DNA of 64,000 bases from Undaria pinnatifida (Eukaryota; Sar; Phaeophyceae; Laminariales; Alariaceae): positions 16,280,306-16,344,305 of the forward strand of contig JABAKD010000020.1 in the NCBI GenBank assembly GCA_012845835.1, read 5' to 3'. The position numbers and the translations under genes were made by a program. Positions 13,701-23,399 of the stretch are shown here, piece after piece. Positions within the stretch are counted from its first letter, which is position 1, and each line of letters opens with the position of its first letter. The notes beneath the pieces were generated by a model. The model saw only the letters and a list, made by a program, of their open reading frames with translations. It did no database searches and had not been told where the DNA came from.

Positions 13701-16700
13701 CCAAAAAAAGGTATACCTCTATCGTAGCACGCGTCGAGATTTTTATCGCTGCCTGATCCGCCCCGACTCAACCCGCAAGTTCTTGAAGACCTCTGCCCCG
13801 ACCCGCGGGCCGGGTCATGAAAAGCCCTGTTTTTTTTTCGACTCTTTGTTTCCCTCTGAGTTCCAAAAGGGGTTAATGCTATCGCTGCCGAATTCTAACA
13901 CACCATTACCATTTCCGAAAAAACGAAGTGGACAAGGTACGTACCTCCCTCTCCCCTCCACCCACGCTGAAACAACCCCCCCCCGAAAACTGGTATATAT
14001 ATAGTCGTACCGTGATTTGAACCCGACCGTATCAAGGCCAAACGCTTTTCGAAAGCGGACGTTCTCCCTTAAAACGGTTTTTCGATCCAGCGAGCGGAAG
14101 AGCGGAATGCTACTTTTCTTTAATTAAAATGGCCGATCCAACAAGAAGCAGGATTCCATCCAAAACAAATGTCACACTAAAAATAAATATGTACGCCCTG
14201 TGCCTCCCGCCCCCCGTCCCCCCCCCCCTCCCACCTCCGCGAGAAAGAGAAAACAACAACAATGTTTCTGTCGCTCCTCCTTGCTACCTGGTACATACCA
14301 ACAACCCACCTTTTAAGCTCGCTGCTAAGGTCGGACATCCTCCGCGACCTCGAGGTGGCCATCGCCGCCTCCTCGCCCACCCTCTTGCTCAGCTGCACTG
14401 TGCGCGACTCCACCACGATCGGAGCCTCCTCCTCCTTCTCCTTCTCCTCCGCCACCACCTCCACCGCTGCCTCCGCCTTCACCTCCACTACCACTTCCTT
14501 CTCTACCTCCAAACCCTTCCCTTCCCCTTCCCCTTCCCCTCCCACCGGTGCCGGTGCCGCCGCTTCTATTCCCGCCGACGGGGCCGTCTTTGGCTCTTCC
14601 GTCGCTGACTCCGTTGACGTCGTGACGGTAGCAGCCGCGCTAGCCGCGACCTCGGTTACCCCCCCCTGACCCGGCATAAATGGGGACGGGAGAGGGGCGG
14701 GGGGGGGAGGGGGGAGTACGTATTTGTTGCTTTCCTCAGTCATTTGACCATTGACCACGCATCCCCTTTGAGACGGAGCCCTGTTGCTACTCCTAATAGG
14801 CATCTCCCACATTTTTTTGGGGGGGGAGGCAGCGATGCTGATTGATAGCTGTTAATATAAAACTAGGGAGGGTTGAGCTTTAGCGATGCTGTTGGTCGAT
14901 GTCATAAGTACTATAAAAAATAAATAAATATATATATACAGGCCGTGCTAACCGCGACCTTGGTGACCCCACCTGCCGCGGCGTGAGCGAGGAGGAGGTT
15001 GAGATGGGGGGGGGGGGGGGGGGGGGGGGGGGTAGCGACTCTACTACGTCGGCGTTAATCAAATTTACCATTTTAGGCCTAGGTATCCGGGCAAAATACA
15101 AAAAACATCATATGGCATGATACGATACCGCCGCATGGGTTTTATTCAAGGGTGGTCATGGGGCCGCAGCGCAGGCCCCATGACCACGGGATGGGACGGG
15201 TTTGCTCTCCGCAGGCGGGATAATTTTTGGGTCCCATTGTGTGCGTTACGGGATCCCGCGGTCAGAATATTACGGTCCCACTTTAATGGAATGGGACGAG
15301 CCCACTTGGGCTGTATGTGGGATGGGGATGGGACGGGAAGCTGGGACGCCTTTCATCAATGGGGACCACATGGGAATCCACAAAAACCGAGATGGGATGG
15401 GATGGGATGGGACTAGTGTGTCACACGATGGGGGGACGCCGCTGGGACTGTGTCATTGGCAATGTGGGATTGTACGTGAGATCCAGTACGGGACCACATC
15501 CCCAACAACCAACTCCGAACGAGAAGCAAACCATAGTCTATACGGTAATTATTTGCAGGTTGTTGTCGTATTCTGTATTCTCCAAGGATGAGGGGCTGCA
15601 CCAAACAAAATGCACAATGCCCCCAAACCTAGCCACCCAACCCCGAACCCAACACAAGCAAGTAGACGAGAAATGAGAACTGGAGAAACTGAGTTTTGAA
15701 AACGCAAACCCATAGTGTAACAAAAAATAAAAAATAAAACAAGTGAATACCGACGGAAGTCTCCCTGCAGACCAAGCTTCTCATGTTGATATTTCTACCA
15801 AATTGAAATAGGGGAAACATTCGTGAGACCGGCCGCAGCATCCATGGCGTTCACTGCTGCTTCTCTGCTCGATTTTCGCTCATCCTCCAAAGCATCCAGA
15901 TCCCCCAACAACTAGCCCAGCCCGGGGATAAGGTGCTTGTTGAGCCTAAGGAAAAAAGTCTTGTCAACCTTGCCTGGTGATGATTTCGCACGAAGGTCGC
16001 TCACGATCAGCTTGAGGGCGGAAAAATTCCTTTCTGCTTGGCAACTGGTGGCATCAACACCAAGGTAAAACCAAGGTACAACATCGGAGATTCGAATATA
16101 TATACGTATATATATATTGAAATACTCCGTATATGATATCCCACGAAGAAGATTCTATTGTACTTTCAAACACTGTTGTGTGTGTCCCGAACGCTGCAAA
16201 ACATTCTATTTGTAGAAGGAATATGCTCTATTTGGATGGGTAAGTCTCGCGCCAAGAGTTCCCATGGGACGGGAGTAGCTGCGTTGACAGCGGGTTGGGA
16301 CGGGAGTAGCTGTGCCAATGCTGGGATGGGAAGCAGGTGGGACGGGAGCGGAGATTTATCGGTTATGTGGGAGCAAGTGGGGTAGGAATTCGCGATGGGA
16401 TGGGAATGGGGTGGGATGGGCAGCACAAATATCACTGTGGGATTGCCGTCCCATCCCATCCCATCCCATCCCCGTCCCACATGCCCGTCCCATTCAATCC
16501 CATGACCACCATTGGTTTTATTATACACCACACTCCTGTATGCTATGGGCTTTACAATACACTACAACACACTACAATACACCATGCTGCATAACGAGTC
16601 AAACAATCGCATCCAAGCGGGAAAAATATGCATTTCGACGAGAAGGACGGCCTTATTTTCTAGGTTAAAAACAAAAAACACAGTACCTCACCTCCCCGGC

Positions 16701-17027
16701 CGAAACAGCCGCGGCGGGAGTTCCAGCCCCTTCCGCATCAGCCCCTCCCTCAGGCCCATCCTGGTCTCTGTCAAAGACGTTCCCCCGAGAGCAGAAGGTA
16801 CAGGGGGGTGAGAGGGGTGTCAGGGGTTTATCGGGGTGTTGAAGAGGAGGCATACATGGAACGGGCGGAAGGGGGAGATACATACATAAATGATATGAGA
16901 GAGAGGTCGCGCCGTCAGGTCAGCCTCACTTTCGTAGCTTCATGTACTCCGCGTAGGTCGTCGCCGATAGCTCCAGAGAGCCGCGGCCGATGCGGGCCAG
17001 CGAGGGGCGTGCCGACCATGCCGACAC
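454..17027 (-). CDS. Spliced gene for a long coiled-coil / amphipathic-helix protein, 3' end beyond window
   Basis: I do not recognise the family. Proposed exons in transcript order: 17027-16930, 16767-16692, 14665-14310, 11328-11226, 10080-10015 (optional), 8830-8735, 8240-8175, 7652-7593, 7219-7088, 5296-5117, 4089-3982, 3592-3423, 1610-1535, 612-454. Every border is GT-AG and all phases agree, giving 582 codons without a stop. The last exon ends at a donor, so the gene continues past the left edge. The first listed exon opens at an acceptor, so the true start lies upstream (see 20749-21151) or at the ATG at 14677. The protein has an acidic Ala/Glu/Val-rich N-terminal part, then charged heptad-like helices (around FAKKEEVENVIASEISQLS and LKEFDETIAEKQELIEREQ), then Ala/Gly/Ser-rich amphipathic stretches resembling LEA or apolipoprotein-type helices. 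No signal peptide or membrane segment is visible. A structural or membrane-surface role is only a guess. The borders are strong as a set; the optional exon and the 4089 acceptor are the weakest. Confidence 0.68.
775..1022. repeat. GAGT / GGGT tetranucleotide microsatellite
   Basis: A nearly pure run of GAGT units occupies 811-916 and is flanked by GGGT-rich variants. It lies in the intron between the exons at 612 and 1535 of the coiled-coil gene. The apparent open frames on the minus strand (Thr-His-Ser and Pro-Thr-His repeats) are products of the repeat and not genes. Confidence 0.9.
1680..3240. repeat. Array of degenerate TAACATWATGTTA palindromes
   Basis: About 25 copies of a 13-bp palindrome-like motif (consensus TAACATWATGTTA, often extended by G and C to GTAACATAATGTTAC) are spread irregularly at roughly 40-80 bp spacing. 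Clear copies lie near 1764, 1800, 1886, 2008, 2182, 2282, 2408, 2449, 2536, 2587, 2910, 2996 and 3080. The sequence between motifs is not obviously repeated, so this is not an ordinary minisatellite. It fills most of the intron between the exons at 1610 and 3423. No protein-coding signal is seen. Confidence 0.75.
4200..4680. repeat. CACGCGCATACA-type degenerate repeat
   Basis: Words such as ACACGCGCATAC and ACATACAGCACA recur about every 20-25 bp through this intronic stretch. The same vocabulary appears at 1-250 and near 4110. No coding or RNA feature is seen here. Confidence 0.6.
5401..5780. repeat. CCCAA pentanucleotide array with CCCAAA variants
   Basis: The plus strand is almost exclusively CCCAA units (pure from about 5566 to 5716), with hexanucleotide CCCAAA interruptions at both ends. 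The strand bias is extreme: no G occurs on the plus strand for over 300 bases. It lies in the intron upstream (in transcript order) of the 5117-5296 exon. The long open frames on both strands are repeat products. The period of 5 does not match the common TTAGGG or TTTAGGG telomere repeats. Confidence 0.9.
7820..8160. other. Intronic stretch without recognised features
   Basis: Between the exons at 7652 and 8175 of the coiled-coil gene there is a G-rich run (7735-7865), then pyrimidine-rich sequence, and no coding or RNA signal that I can support. Confidence 0.5.
8320..8700. repeat. CACCA-rich minisatellite in intron
   Basis: CCACCACC-type sequence includes two exact-looking direct duplications. 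A unit of about 44 bp ending in ACAATTACCCTGACCATCAC recurs at 8455-8516, and a unit of about 48 bp containing CTACCATACCCCCCTCCCCG recurs at 8592-8680. It is intronic in the coiled-coil gene. Confidence 0.7.
9618..9688 (+). tRNA. tRNA-like sequence with A and B boxes, probably a pseudogene or SINE head
   Basis: The sequence TGGCTCGGCGATAGGGCGG (from 9625) fits a D-arm / A box. GGTTCAACTCC (9668-9678) fits the B box within a T-arm whose stem is TGGG/CCCA. Between them TCAAC and GTTGA form an anticodon-like stem around a six-base loop TTTAGA, one base short of normal. The 3' arm CTCGACA has no complementary 5' acceptor strand. A T-run follows at 9699. This is therefore not a clean tRNA. A decayed tRNA gene or the head of a tRNA-derived SINE are both possible. 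Confidence 0.4.
10190..11130 (+). repeat. Dispersed ~0.9-kb repeat with poly-C tracts (copy 1)
   Basis: This stretch is matched, in inverted orientation and with high similarity, by 59090-59990. It contains several long C runs (10188-10203, 10319-10334, 10425-10438, 10634-10669, 10677-10722, 10807-10824) separated by short conserved blocks. The right end (10960-11130) is a module that recurs alone at 32100-32300 and, decayed, elsewhere. Proline- or glycine-rich frames here are artefacts of the C runs. It lies in the intron between the 10015-10080 and 11226-11328 exons. The class of element is unknown. No terminal repeats are obvious. Confidence 0.75.
11335..11830. repeat. GGTATCAGGTATCG minisatellite
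   Basis: Degenerate tandem units of 7-15 bp (GGTATCA, GGTATCGG, GGTACCAG) run through the intron and are interrupted by the partial exon copy at 11420-11466. Confidence 0.8.
11420..11466 (-). repeat. Partial copy of the 11226-11328 coiled-coil exon
   Basis: The sequence GCGATCACGTTATCCATTTT and the following TCTTTCTTCGCGAACGACCTAT duplicate 11290-11331, the 5' half of the exon at 11226-11328 with its acceptor. It sits about 130 bp upstream in transcript order and is embedded in the GGTATC minisatellite. It is too short to be a useful exon on its own. Confidence 0.65.
12230..12720. repeat. GATCTAGATCATCTACAGTA minisatellite
   Basis: Six or more diverged tandem units combine a GATCTAGATCATCTACAGYA segment with a segment reading CTGCCGTTATGAGATG. 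The last unit continues at 12700-12810 into a single-copy tail. That unit plus tail is found once more at 27265-27425, so the array seems to have grown from one end of a dispersed repeat. Confidence 0.75.
13352..13829. mobile_element. hAT-like miniature element, interrupted by a nested MITE
   Basis: The ends are CAGGGCTCTTCA and TGAAAAGCCCTG, an imperfect inverted pair of the CAGGG type common in hAT elements. The interior is full of CCCGACCCG-type words. A related element lies at 51912-52112. An 8-bp target duplication is not clear. The copy is split by the MITE at 13465-13735. Without that insertion the flanks join to a sequence matching the uninterrupted copy near 52005-52020. Confidence 0.6.
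13465..13735. mobile_element. MITE with perfect 20-bp terminal inverted repeats
   Basis: GACGCGTGCTACGATAGAGG at 13465-13484 is perfectly inverted at 13716-13735. GAGA flanks both sides (13461-13464 and 13736-13739), consistent with a 4-bp target duplication. The related sequence near 52010 reads CCCGTGAGATTTC without an insertion, which supports an empty site. The interior is non-coding. A diverged and interrupted relative occupies about 48005-48160 and 48420-48510. The superfamily is not assigned. Confidence 0.75.
14003..14085 (-). tRNA. tRNA-Ser(CGA)-like pseudogene
   Basis: On the minus strand an anticodon arm CGCT-TTCGAAA-AGCG (anticodon CGA) is followed by a long variable arm GGCC-TTGATAC-GGTC, as in class II serine tRNAs. 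A T-arm with loop TTCAAAT then follows, with one mismatch in its stem. The 3' strand TACGAC has no partner on the 5' side and the D-arm is only partly recognisable. It looks like a decayed serine tRNA gene. Confidence 0.45.
14941..14986 (-). repeat. Partial copy of the start of the 14310-14665 exon
   Basis: On the minus strand this reads GGVTKV-like sequence preceded by CAG. It matches the acceptor and first codons (GGVTEVAASAA) of the exon ending at 14665, with about 34 of 43 bases the same. The ATG seen at 14677 is ACG here. It lies 280 bp upstream in transcript order. Confidence 0.6.
15117..15480. repeat. GGGATGGGA-rich repeat, first block
   Basis: The words GGGATGGGA and GGGACGGGA recur densely. 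A second block at 16225-16510 carries the same words, partly inverted (CCCATCCCATCC near 16450). It is intronic or intergenic on the minus-strand gene and has no coding signal. Confidence 0.6.
15796..16080 (-). pseudogene. hAT transposase C-terminal (dimerisation) remnant
   Basis: On the minus strand the translation contains VDATSCQAERNFSALKLIVS followed by DLRAKS and DKTFFLRLNKHLIPGL. This fits the hAT dimerisation region, with its SxxxER-F-S core and the LxFLRxN block. A TAG at 15912-15914 interrupts the frame, which then stays open (DLDALEDERKSS) to a second stop near 15796. The rest of the transposase is not found around it. It is a different lineage from the hAT-like gene at 53.8-62.2 kb, and it keeps the ER pair that the other has lost. 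It lies in the intron between the exons at 14665 and 16692. Confidence 0.7.
16225..16510. repeat. GGGATGGGA-rich repeat, second block
   Basis: Similar word content to 15117-15480. The left part has GGGACGGGAGTAGCTG twice (about 16267 and 16298). The right part carries the complementary CCCATCCCATCC run, so the block could fold on itself. Confidence 0.55.
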
Positions 17028-17099
17028 CTGATTCAATCGAAAGAGGAAATACGGAACACAAACACGTTGTCAGTTTCTTTAAAACGCAAAAAATCATGG

Positions 17100-20000
17100 A
17101 GCATGAAATGTTGTCAGTTTCTTGAAGCAAAAATCATGGAACATAATATGTCGGTTTCCTTAAGCAAAACTCATGGAACACAACGGTTTGTCGATTCCGT
17201 GAAGCAAAACGCAATAATTTTGTGTTTGTACCGTACGAATCACTAAGATGACCCATTTATTTAATAGTACGGTACGGCTGTGAGTTGGCTGACCATACTA
17301 AAGTCGCCGACCAGGTAGTAGTTGCCTATCACAGACGCTGAAAAATTACGGAGTTCTGCGTCTATTCTATGCATCTACCCTGTGCGTTCATCGCTCGACA
17401 TGCGGTGATCAAATTATTTGCGAGTAAGTTACGGTAGTTGGCATTTATTTCCACCACCCAAGTAATAACTACATAGCCGTGGAATATATATGTCGAGAGA
17501 GAACCCACTTCACCTTTTGTCTTTTTGTGTGTGGCGAATGTACGACTGGCTCAAGCCATGATGTACATGTGTTTCCGATTTGATTTTTGATTTTTTTTTC
17601 CTCGGGTATTCTTCCACTCCGGGTTGCCGGAGCTAGTCCTGTGACCGCGGACAAGATTATGCTAGTTACCGGAGACCAACAACAACAGCACCCCAACCAT
17701 TTCGGGAAATAAAAGGGGGGGGAATATCGGGGGGGAAGGTTATTGCAGCGCCGATCACACGAAGCAACCCGCGCTGCCGGGGTACTCGGACAACAATGCA
17801 CGGAGGCCTCCGCCACGTGCGCATCATCATGACGGCTGTTAAATAGTCGAACTGCCGCGCGCTCGCACTACCCCATGGTATCTTAGGCGATTGGCAGGAC
17901 CGTGCGTACTTCACACGTGTTTGGTTGATTGTACCCGGGTCCCGACAAGGTTCCGACAGGTTTAAATGAACAGCAGTGGTGCAAAGACTGTTTGTGTGTA
18001 TCAATACTGAGTCCTATCAATAGCAACCCTGTCGGGACCCAGGTGAACTATTTACAATTTACCACCAGCTGAGGGTATTAATACTCAGGCTTAGCGACCA
18101 ACACTAAGGAATGCCAGGTGCGGTCTTGTCAATCTCATAAATAATATTAACCCTTTTACGGCTTCAATCGGAAGAAAAAACGCCCCAAGAAAAATGAAAT
18201 GCGGTTGCACAATACGCCACACGAAGCAGTCCGGGCCCAGGCTTCTGGGTAAGGGGGAGGGGTGTCCGCAGCCAACGCGACGGTAGAAGGTACACGACAC
18301 GCGCACAGCATACTGATAGTACTGTACGTACTAGCACAGCAGCGGCACGCTCTTCCTAGGCGAGTGATAATAACGAACTTCTCTTGTTTTTGGTCGATAT
18401 GTGTGGGTCCCAGAAGGGGCAATGGTGGGAACGCGCCAGCCGTATGATTTGCATCACGCCGCGTGTGTGCCGGAGATGTCCTCGCATTGTCTATTGCTAG
18501 GGAAACGCCCCTCAGCCTGCTTGGTCTGACCGATGCTGAAATCGTCACTTGAAAATATATACCTACCCCCCGCCCTCAAAGGGCTTAAAAACAGCAGTAG
18601 AGCGGCACAACAGCAGTCAGTAGCGGTACGAGTACGTCACCCCGTCATCCTTTTGACGGCGTCCGCGCGTACCAGGTTATCTACGCACGCTTGTATTAAT
18701 AGTGAGGACGGAGAGACTTGTGTCTGACATTTTCATGCGTGCTACTAAATGCTATGAATAGTACCTGCACAGACAGACAGCAATTACACCACCACACCGC
18801 CGCCCACCCGTTCGCGCCGTTACACCACCGTCACCAACAACTAAACCATCAATAGCTCCAACAAAAATAGCGTGTGCCCTGTCGAGGGTTGGCCACACGC
18901 GAGCACAAGCAGCAGCAGCAGCAGTAGCAGCAGCGGCAGTAGCAGCAGCAGCAGCAGTCAGCCGCCGAGAACCCCATGGATTGCACATAGACTGCAAGAA
19001 CTGCCACGTTGGCATCGAGGCCAAAATTCGTTTTCATCAAGTACCAGGTACGTAGTCGCCATCGAACGGGTGGAAACATCGGTTTAACATGAAGAACACA
19101 TACCTTGAGCCTTGATTGAGCACAGGTCACGATTACTATAAAAACTGACGACGGGGTTCATTTCAGCATGGCAACCAACCCTCAGCACCGGTTCTTCGGT
19201 CAATATTTTGTCGTTCAATGCGAGAAAAAAAAGCCTCAAGTTCTCATCATTCGAACGAACAAGAGCGGGCGCCCCTGTACTCGGAATTTGACACGCACAT
19301 AAAACATCATCGTCAAAGTCTTAGGACAGTCAGTAGCTTGAGTGGGGACGCATGCAACAACGCTTTATGGAACAAGAAATCAGAGTCTATATTGTCGTTT
19401 GGAGCGCACTTCAACACAAGAAAGACGCTTCGGACGACTTGACATTAAGTTATCAGTAGCCGGTAGGTGGAAGACTTGCCTGCCTCGAGCTCTGCACAGC
19501 CGTGCACCGAGTACCCCCTCCAAACCGCCCGGTGGCGCAGTAGAACCCATCCACCTGTTATCATACACGTGACATAATAATTACCGGTAGACAGCTGCCG
19601 TGTGTGAGTCACGAAACGCCTCGCTCAGAGATGATAGGCTTGCACGAGAGCGAAGAGAGTTGCTACTCGTGCGTACCATGAACATGTCATGCATAACATG
19701 AACATGACGCAATCATGCAGGCAAGTAAACTGCTGTGAAGTGTACCAGCTACGTAGATAGTCTAGAGGGTTGCCCACCAAGCGGTCGGTGCCTAAGCAAG
19801 CCGTGCTTAAGACCATTTGAGTTCGCCGCGTAGCACAAACGATGGCACGGTATATAGAGCAACTTCCCTCCTAGGGCATGGTGCGGTCAACAGCTCGCGA
19901 GAGATGCAAGGCACGTGCTCGTGGAGCGTGGAGCTGGTGCGAGCGGCTTGCATCAGAATGTGCGACGTGTGCAGGCAGTCATAAGAGACAGTCGCACGCA

Positions 20001-20740
20001 TACCTTGGTCACCACTCCAAGCAGCAGCAGCATCACCGCCGACACGCATCGCATGTCCTTCACAGCCAATCGTTCTCTCCCTGCTTGCCTTGCCATGGTC
20101 AGCGCTGAGTGGTCCGCCCGTTGCGCAGTCAACAGAGCAACACACTGAGGAACCTCTACAACTCAGAACTACAACAGAGCAGGGGACATGTCGGGGTCGC
20201 AGACACAAGTCCCAACAAATGCCTCCCAGGTCATTATAATAGATTTTTCGAGTTTTCGGTTATCGTAAGAAGATCCGAGATCCGAGATCCGAGATCCGAG
20301 ATCCCACACAGAGTTCGAGCCGTAGGCCGCTTGCTCGGGTGGTCTAGTAATAGTAAGACCCCCTATATTGCAGAGCTATACCTGGCATAGATCTACGTAG
20401 CGAATGGATAGAAACGACTCTGGAGTGGTGTCGCTGTTCATGTAGACTATGGTCCTATTATTAGAAGATATCCGGTCGGCGTTGATGGTGATATTCGTAG
20501 GGCGGGGCGAAGCGAAGCGGGTGACGCAAGATTCACATTTCACCACGACAAAAAAAGGCCACAGCAGGTATGAATGCATTTCATTCCAGTACCGGGTATG
20601 ATACACAGAGAGTGGAGTGCGTGTTTTATAAAACTATGATATTTCAAGTACGTCAGCGGTGAGTTCGACCAGTTGAATGGTCGATAATCAGGCTGCTGCT
20701 GCTGCTGTTGGCGCTGCCGTTGGCAGTGGCTGGTGAAATA
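17100..20740. other. Gene-poor stretch
   Basis: No open frame here looks like protein to me. There is a short repeat of ATCATGGAACA-type units after KTQ-like sequence at 17080-17220 and a CAGCAG run at 18900-18960. The rest is unique-looking sequence. It may be a large intron or the 5' flank of the coiled-coil gene. Confidence 0.4.
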
Positions 20741-20748
20741 CTTTTCAA

Positions 20749-21151
20749 TCATTTCGTATGCAGGGTACAGGGAAAACAAGAGACCGGACCAGCGCGCCCA
20801 TCAATGGTCGGTTTCACTTTAGTTTTTTTATAGCCCCTGCCACCGCTGGACTCGAGCGTCGTCGTCCCCAACATTTCCGATATTTTCCAGAGCCCTGTGA
20901 TCCCAGAAAATGCGAGACGTCGTGCCCCAAAGGTAGCCTCGAGAGCCAGACTCGGCGCGTCGGACACCGATTTCCTGGGTGTCACTCCGTCTCGCCCGCG
21001 GGCGTGCGTCCAAACGCCAAGAAAGTGTCGGCTTTGACTCTGATGCCCATGCCCGCGATCTGAAACAATAGCTGCGCGCTCTCCTGGGGAGGGCTCCCGT
21101 TGGGGGGTCGGGAGCTCCAGTCCCCGCAGAGGGTGAAGTTACGGTGTCCAT
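20749..21151 (-). pseudogene. Frameshifted coding-like stretch, possible 5' exon of the coiled-coil gene
   Basis: Three adjoining frames on the minus strand read as one protein if two -1 shifts are allowed. These are an ATG at 21151 with DTVTSPSAGTGAPDPPTGAL, then SAQLLFQIAGMGIRVKADTF, then a segment around SVSDAPSLALEATFGARRLA. The last segment ends near a possible donor (ACTAAA|GTGAAAC) in phase 0, which matches the acceptor at 17027. It could be the start of the coiled-coil gene carrying indels or sequence errors, or a pseudogene. No domain is recognised. Confidence 0.35.
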
Positions 21152-22449
21152 TTCGCGCGCGAGTTGGATTTCGTGCGTAGCGTTCTGATACGCTTTTGCG
21201 ACTACTCGGGTTTTTACTGGCGAGGTTTTTGACTATTCCGCCTTCGACCCCAGCATTTTCGCATGCATTTATTATTTCTCGGTAGTTTCCGATTTCCTAT
21301 ATGTTCCCATTCCCCGCTTTAATCTTCGTAGTAAAGCAATAGCTCTCGCGTCTGTCGATTCCGCCATTGCCGCAGGGGTTTCTGTAGTCCGTTTCACGTC
21401 TTCCGTTTCCCGTTTGTGGTTTCCTGACTTGGCATTTTTCTCGAGGCTTCTTAGCCTCGCAGGGCAGGAGTGTGGGAGGGGGCTTTGACAAGCCGCATTT
21501 TCGAGGCATGGTCTAGACCGCAGATTCGGTGCTTCCCCGAATCTTCTATATATCTGTATGTACAGCTCTTTAGGGTGGGCTAGTGTTATGGCATTGTCCT
21601 GGAAGACTAAAAAAGCATATGGTCTGGTAGGATACAGAAAAGGTATAAAGGGTAAAAGGCTTTCACATGTGCTTTGAAGGTATGTGCGCGTGTAAGGAAA
21701 AGGGGGATGATGCAACTGCTTCATGGGCTTGCACCGCGTCAGTCGAGCGTTTAGTTCCATCCGTGGCTTGTGGGATTAATACGAGAGCTTCACCAATACA
21801 AACTTAGTGAGTGGCCAACGTGGAACCTGCCTATTAATAGTAGTAGGGAGACCTGCAAGAAGGCGGCCTGTGTCTGTGAACAGCCCCTATAATACTATAA
21901 GATGCCCCCCTGCTTAATTTCTGCGGTGCCACGATATATACCTCTCTGCGTGCAGCTTGCCACGATGGGGTAGCGGAGACCAACGTCTACTGCAACGAGC
22001 TAACTTCGACCCCCCAGCATATCGAGCGTGACCACAGGAAACAATCCATCCATCACTTCATATCTCACTCAATGTCCCCCACCTCGCTCAAATAGCCTGG
22101 CGGACCGAACGACTGCCTCGGCCGAGGACCGTTTACGGCCGCAAGTCATTCTATGCGTTCTTACAAGGCCACAGAACCACATGACCAACAGTTATACACG
22201 CGAAACTATTGCGAGCTACCAGGTATGCATCTTGCCACAAGGTCCAATACCGTTAGGGCAACCGCGAAAATCGCATTGCTATTAGCACACGCACAACCAA
22301 CCAGCACACACCCATGCATGCACTAAGCTGTCGAAATTGGCAGCCCTCAGTACACTGTTACCGCGCGAAGCCGTCGCTCGCGGCGAAGCCATCGGCCGCT
22401 CCTGGTATATGAGGGGGGGCCGCTGTAGGCGTGGCTGGAGACGATTATG

Positions 22450-23050
22450 ATCAGTGACGCACATCATCTCTATTTCTCCATGGCACTGTCATGAAGACCC
22501 AAGACGCACGACACTGCCCTTGCACGACGTGAAGGACCATGTCATTGCAAGGGCAATGCCACGGCAGCTGCAATGCTATGCGTCATGGCAATTTCCACGA
22601 CAATGCCATGGCACGGGCCACGACACTCGCCGTAGGCATAGCCCGCCACAAGGACACACTGCCATGGACGGACGTAGGGTTGAGGTTAAGGTTAGAGTTA
22701 GCTCTAGGGCTAGGAAAGCCATAGCACGGCGATGGTAGTCCCATGCCAGTGCCATGTGGCCTCCCATGGCACTGTCGTGGGACGTTTTCATGGCACGCCA
22801 CGGCAGTAGGTGGCACGAAAACTCACGTCAATGCCATCAAAGCCCATGGCATCGCCATGGTATTGCCATGGATGCCCATGAAGGTTCATAAACGTCCATG
22901 CACGCCCATAAAATGCCGTGAGCTCTTATGGTGCCCATGACATCGACAAGTCTATGACAGTACCATGACAGTGACATGAGAGCCTATTGCAGGAGTCATG
23001 ACACACCGTCGCATGCCATAGCGCTCCATAGCACGCCACGGAGCCGTTCT
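22450..23050. repeat. CATGGCA-rich degenerate repeat
   Basis: The words CCATGGCA, GGCATTGCCATGG and CATGACA recur throughout, giving many short palindromes centred on CCATGG. A GGTTAAGGTTAGAGTTAG run sits at 22683-22702. No gene is seen. Confidence 0.55.
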
Positions 23051-23051
23051 A

Positions 23052-23200
23052 CGGTAGCCCCCCCAGTTTTTCTTTAACGAAATCGACGGTTTTCAAACCA
23101 GTTCCCGGCGGTATCTCCTGAAGTGCGGTGCCCGTTGCCACCCCGACGTCATCGTTGGTTAGTCTTTCAAATGCAAACGAGAAATTTGTGAAGATTTTTG
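23052..23200 (-). CDS. Possible terminal exon of an unidentified gene
   Basis: A minus-strand frame ending at the stop near 23050 reads LTNDDVGVATGTALQEIPPG followed by TGLKTVDFVKEKLGGLP. The composition looks protein-like, but the acceptor is uncertain (AG near 23165) and no upstream exon was found. It may equally be a remnant or chance. Confidence 0.2.
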
Positions 23201-23399
23201 TTTTATAGCATCCTTCCTCGTGTCGAGCGGCCATGAAACGTTCACTAAAGATAATCGCGAGCAGCCATGAAACGTTCGTTAAAGAAAATCGCCAGTTTTG
23301 GGGGGATACTATCGTAGAATCAGTCCACGGCATGTGCCATGGAGATTGCCATGACGCGGCATGAAAAATACGCAAGGCAGTGTGGTAGTGTAATACATA

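Noticed and set aside
14177-14812. A 211-codon minus-strand frame taken as one gene
   Set aside because: A donor at 14309 and an acceptor at 14666 fit the neighbouring exons in phase, so only 14310-14665 is taken as coding. The ATG at 14677 is an alternative start.
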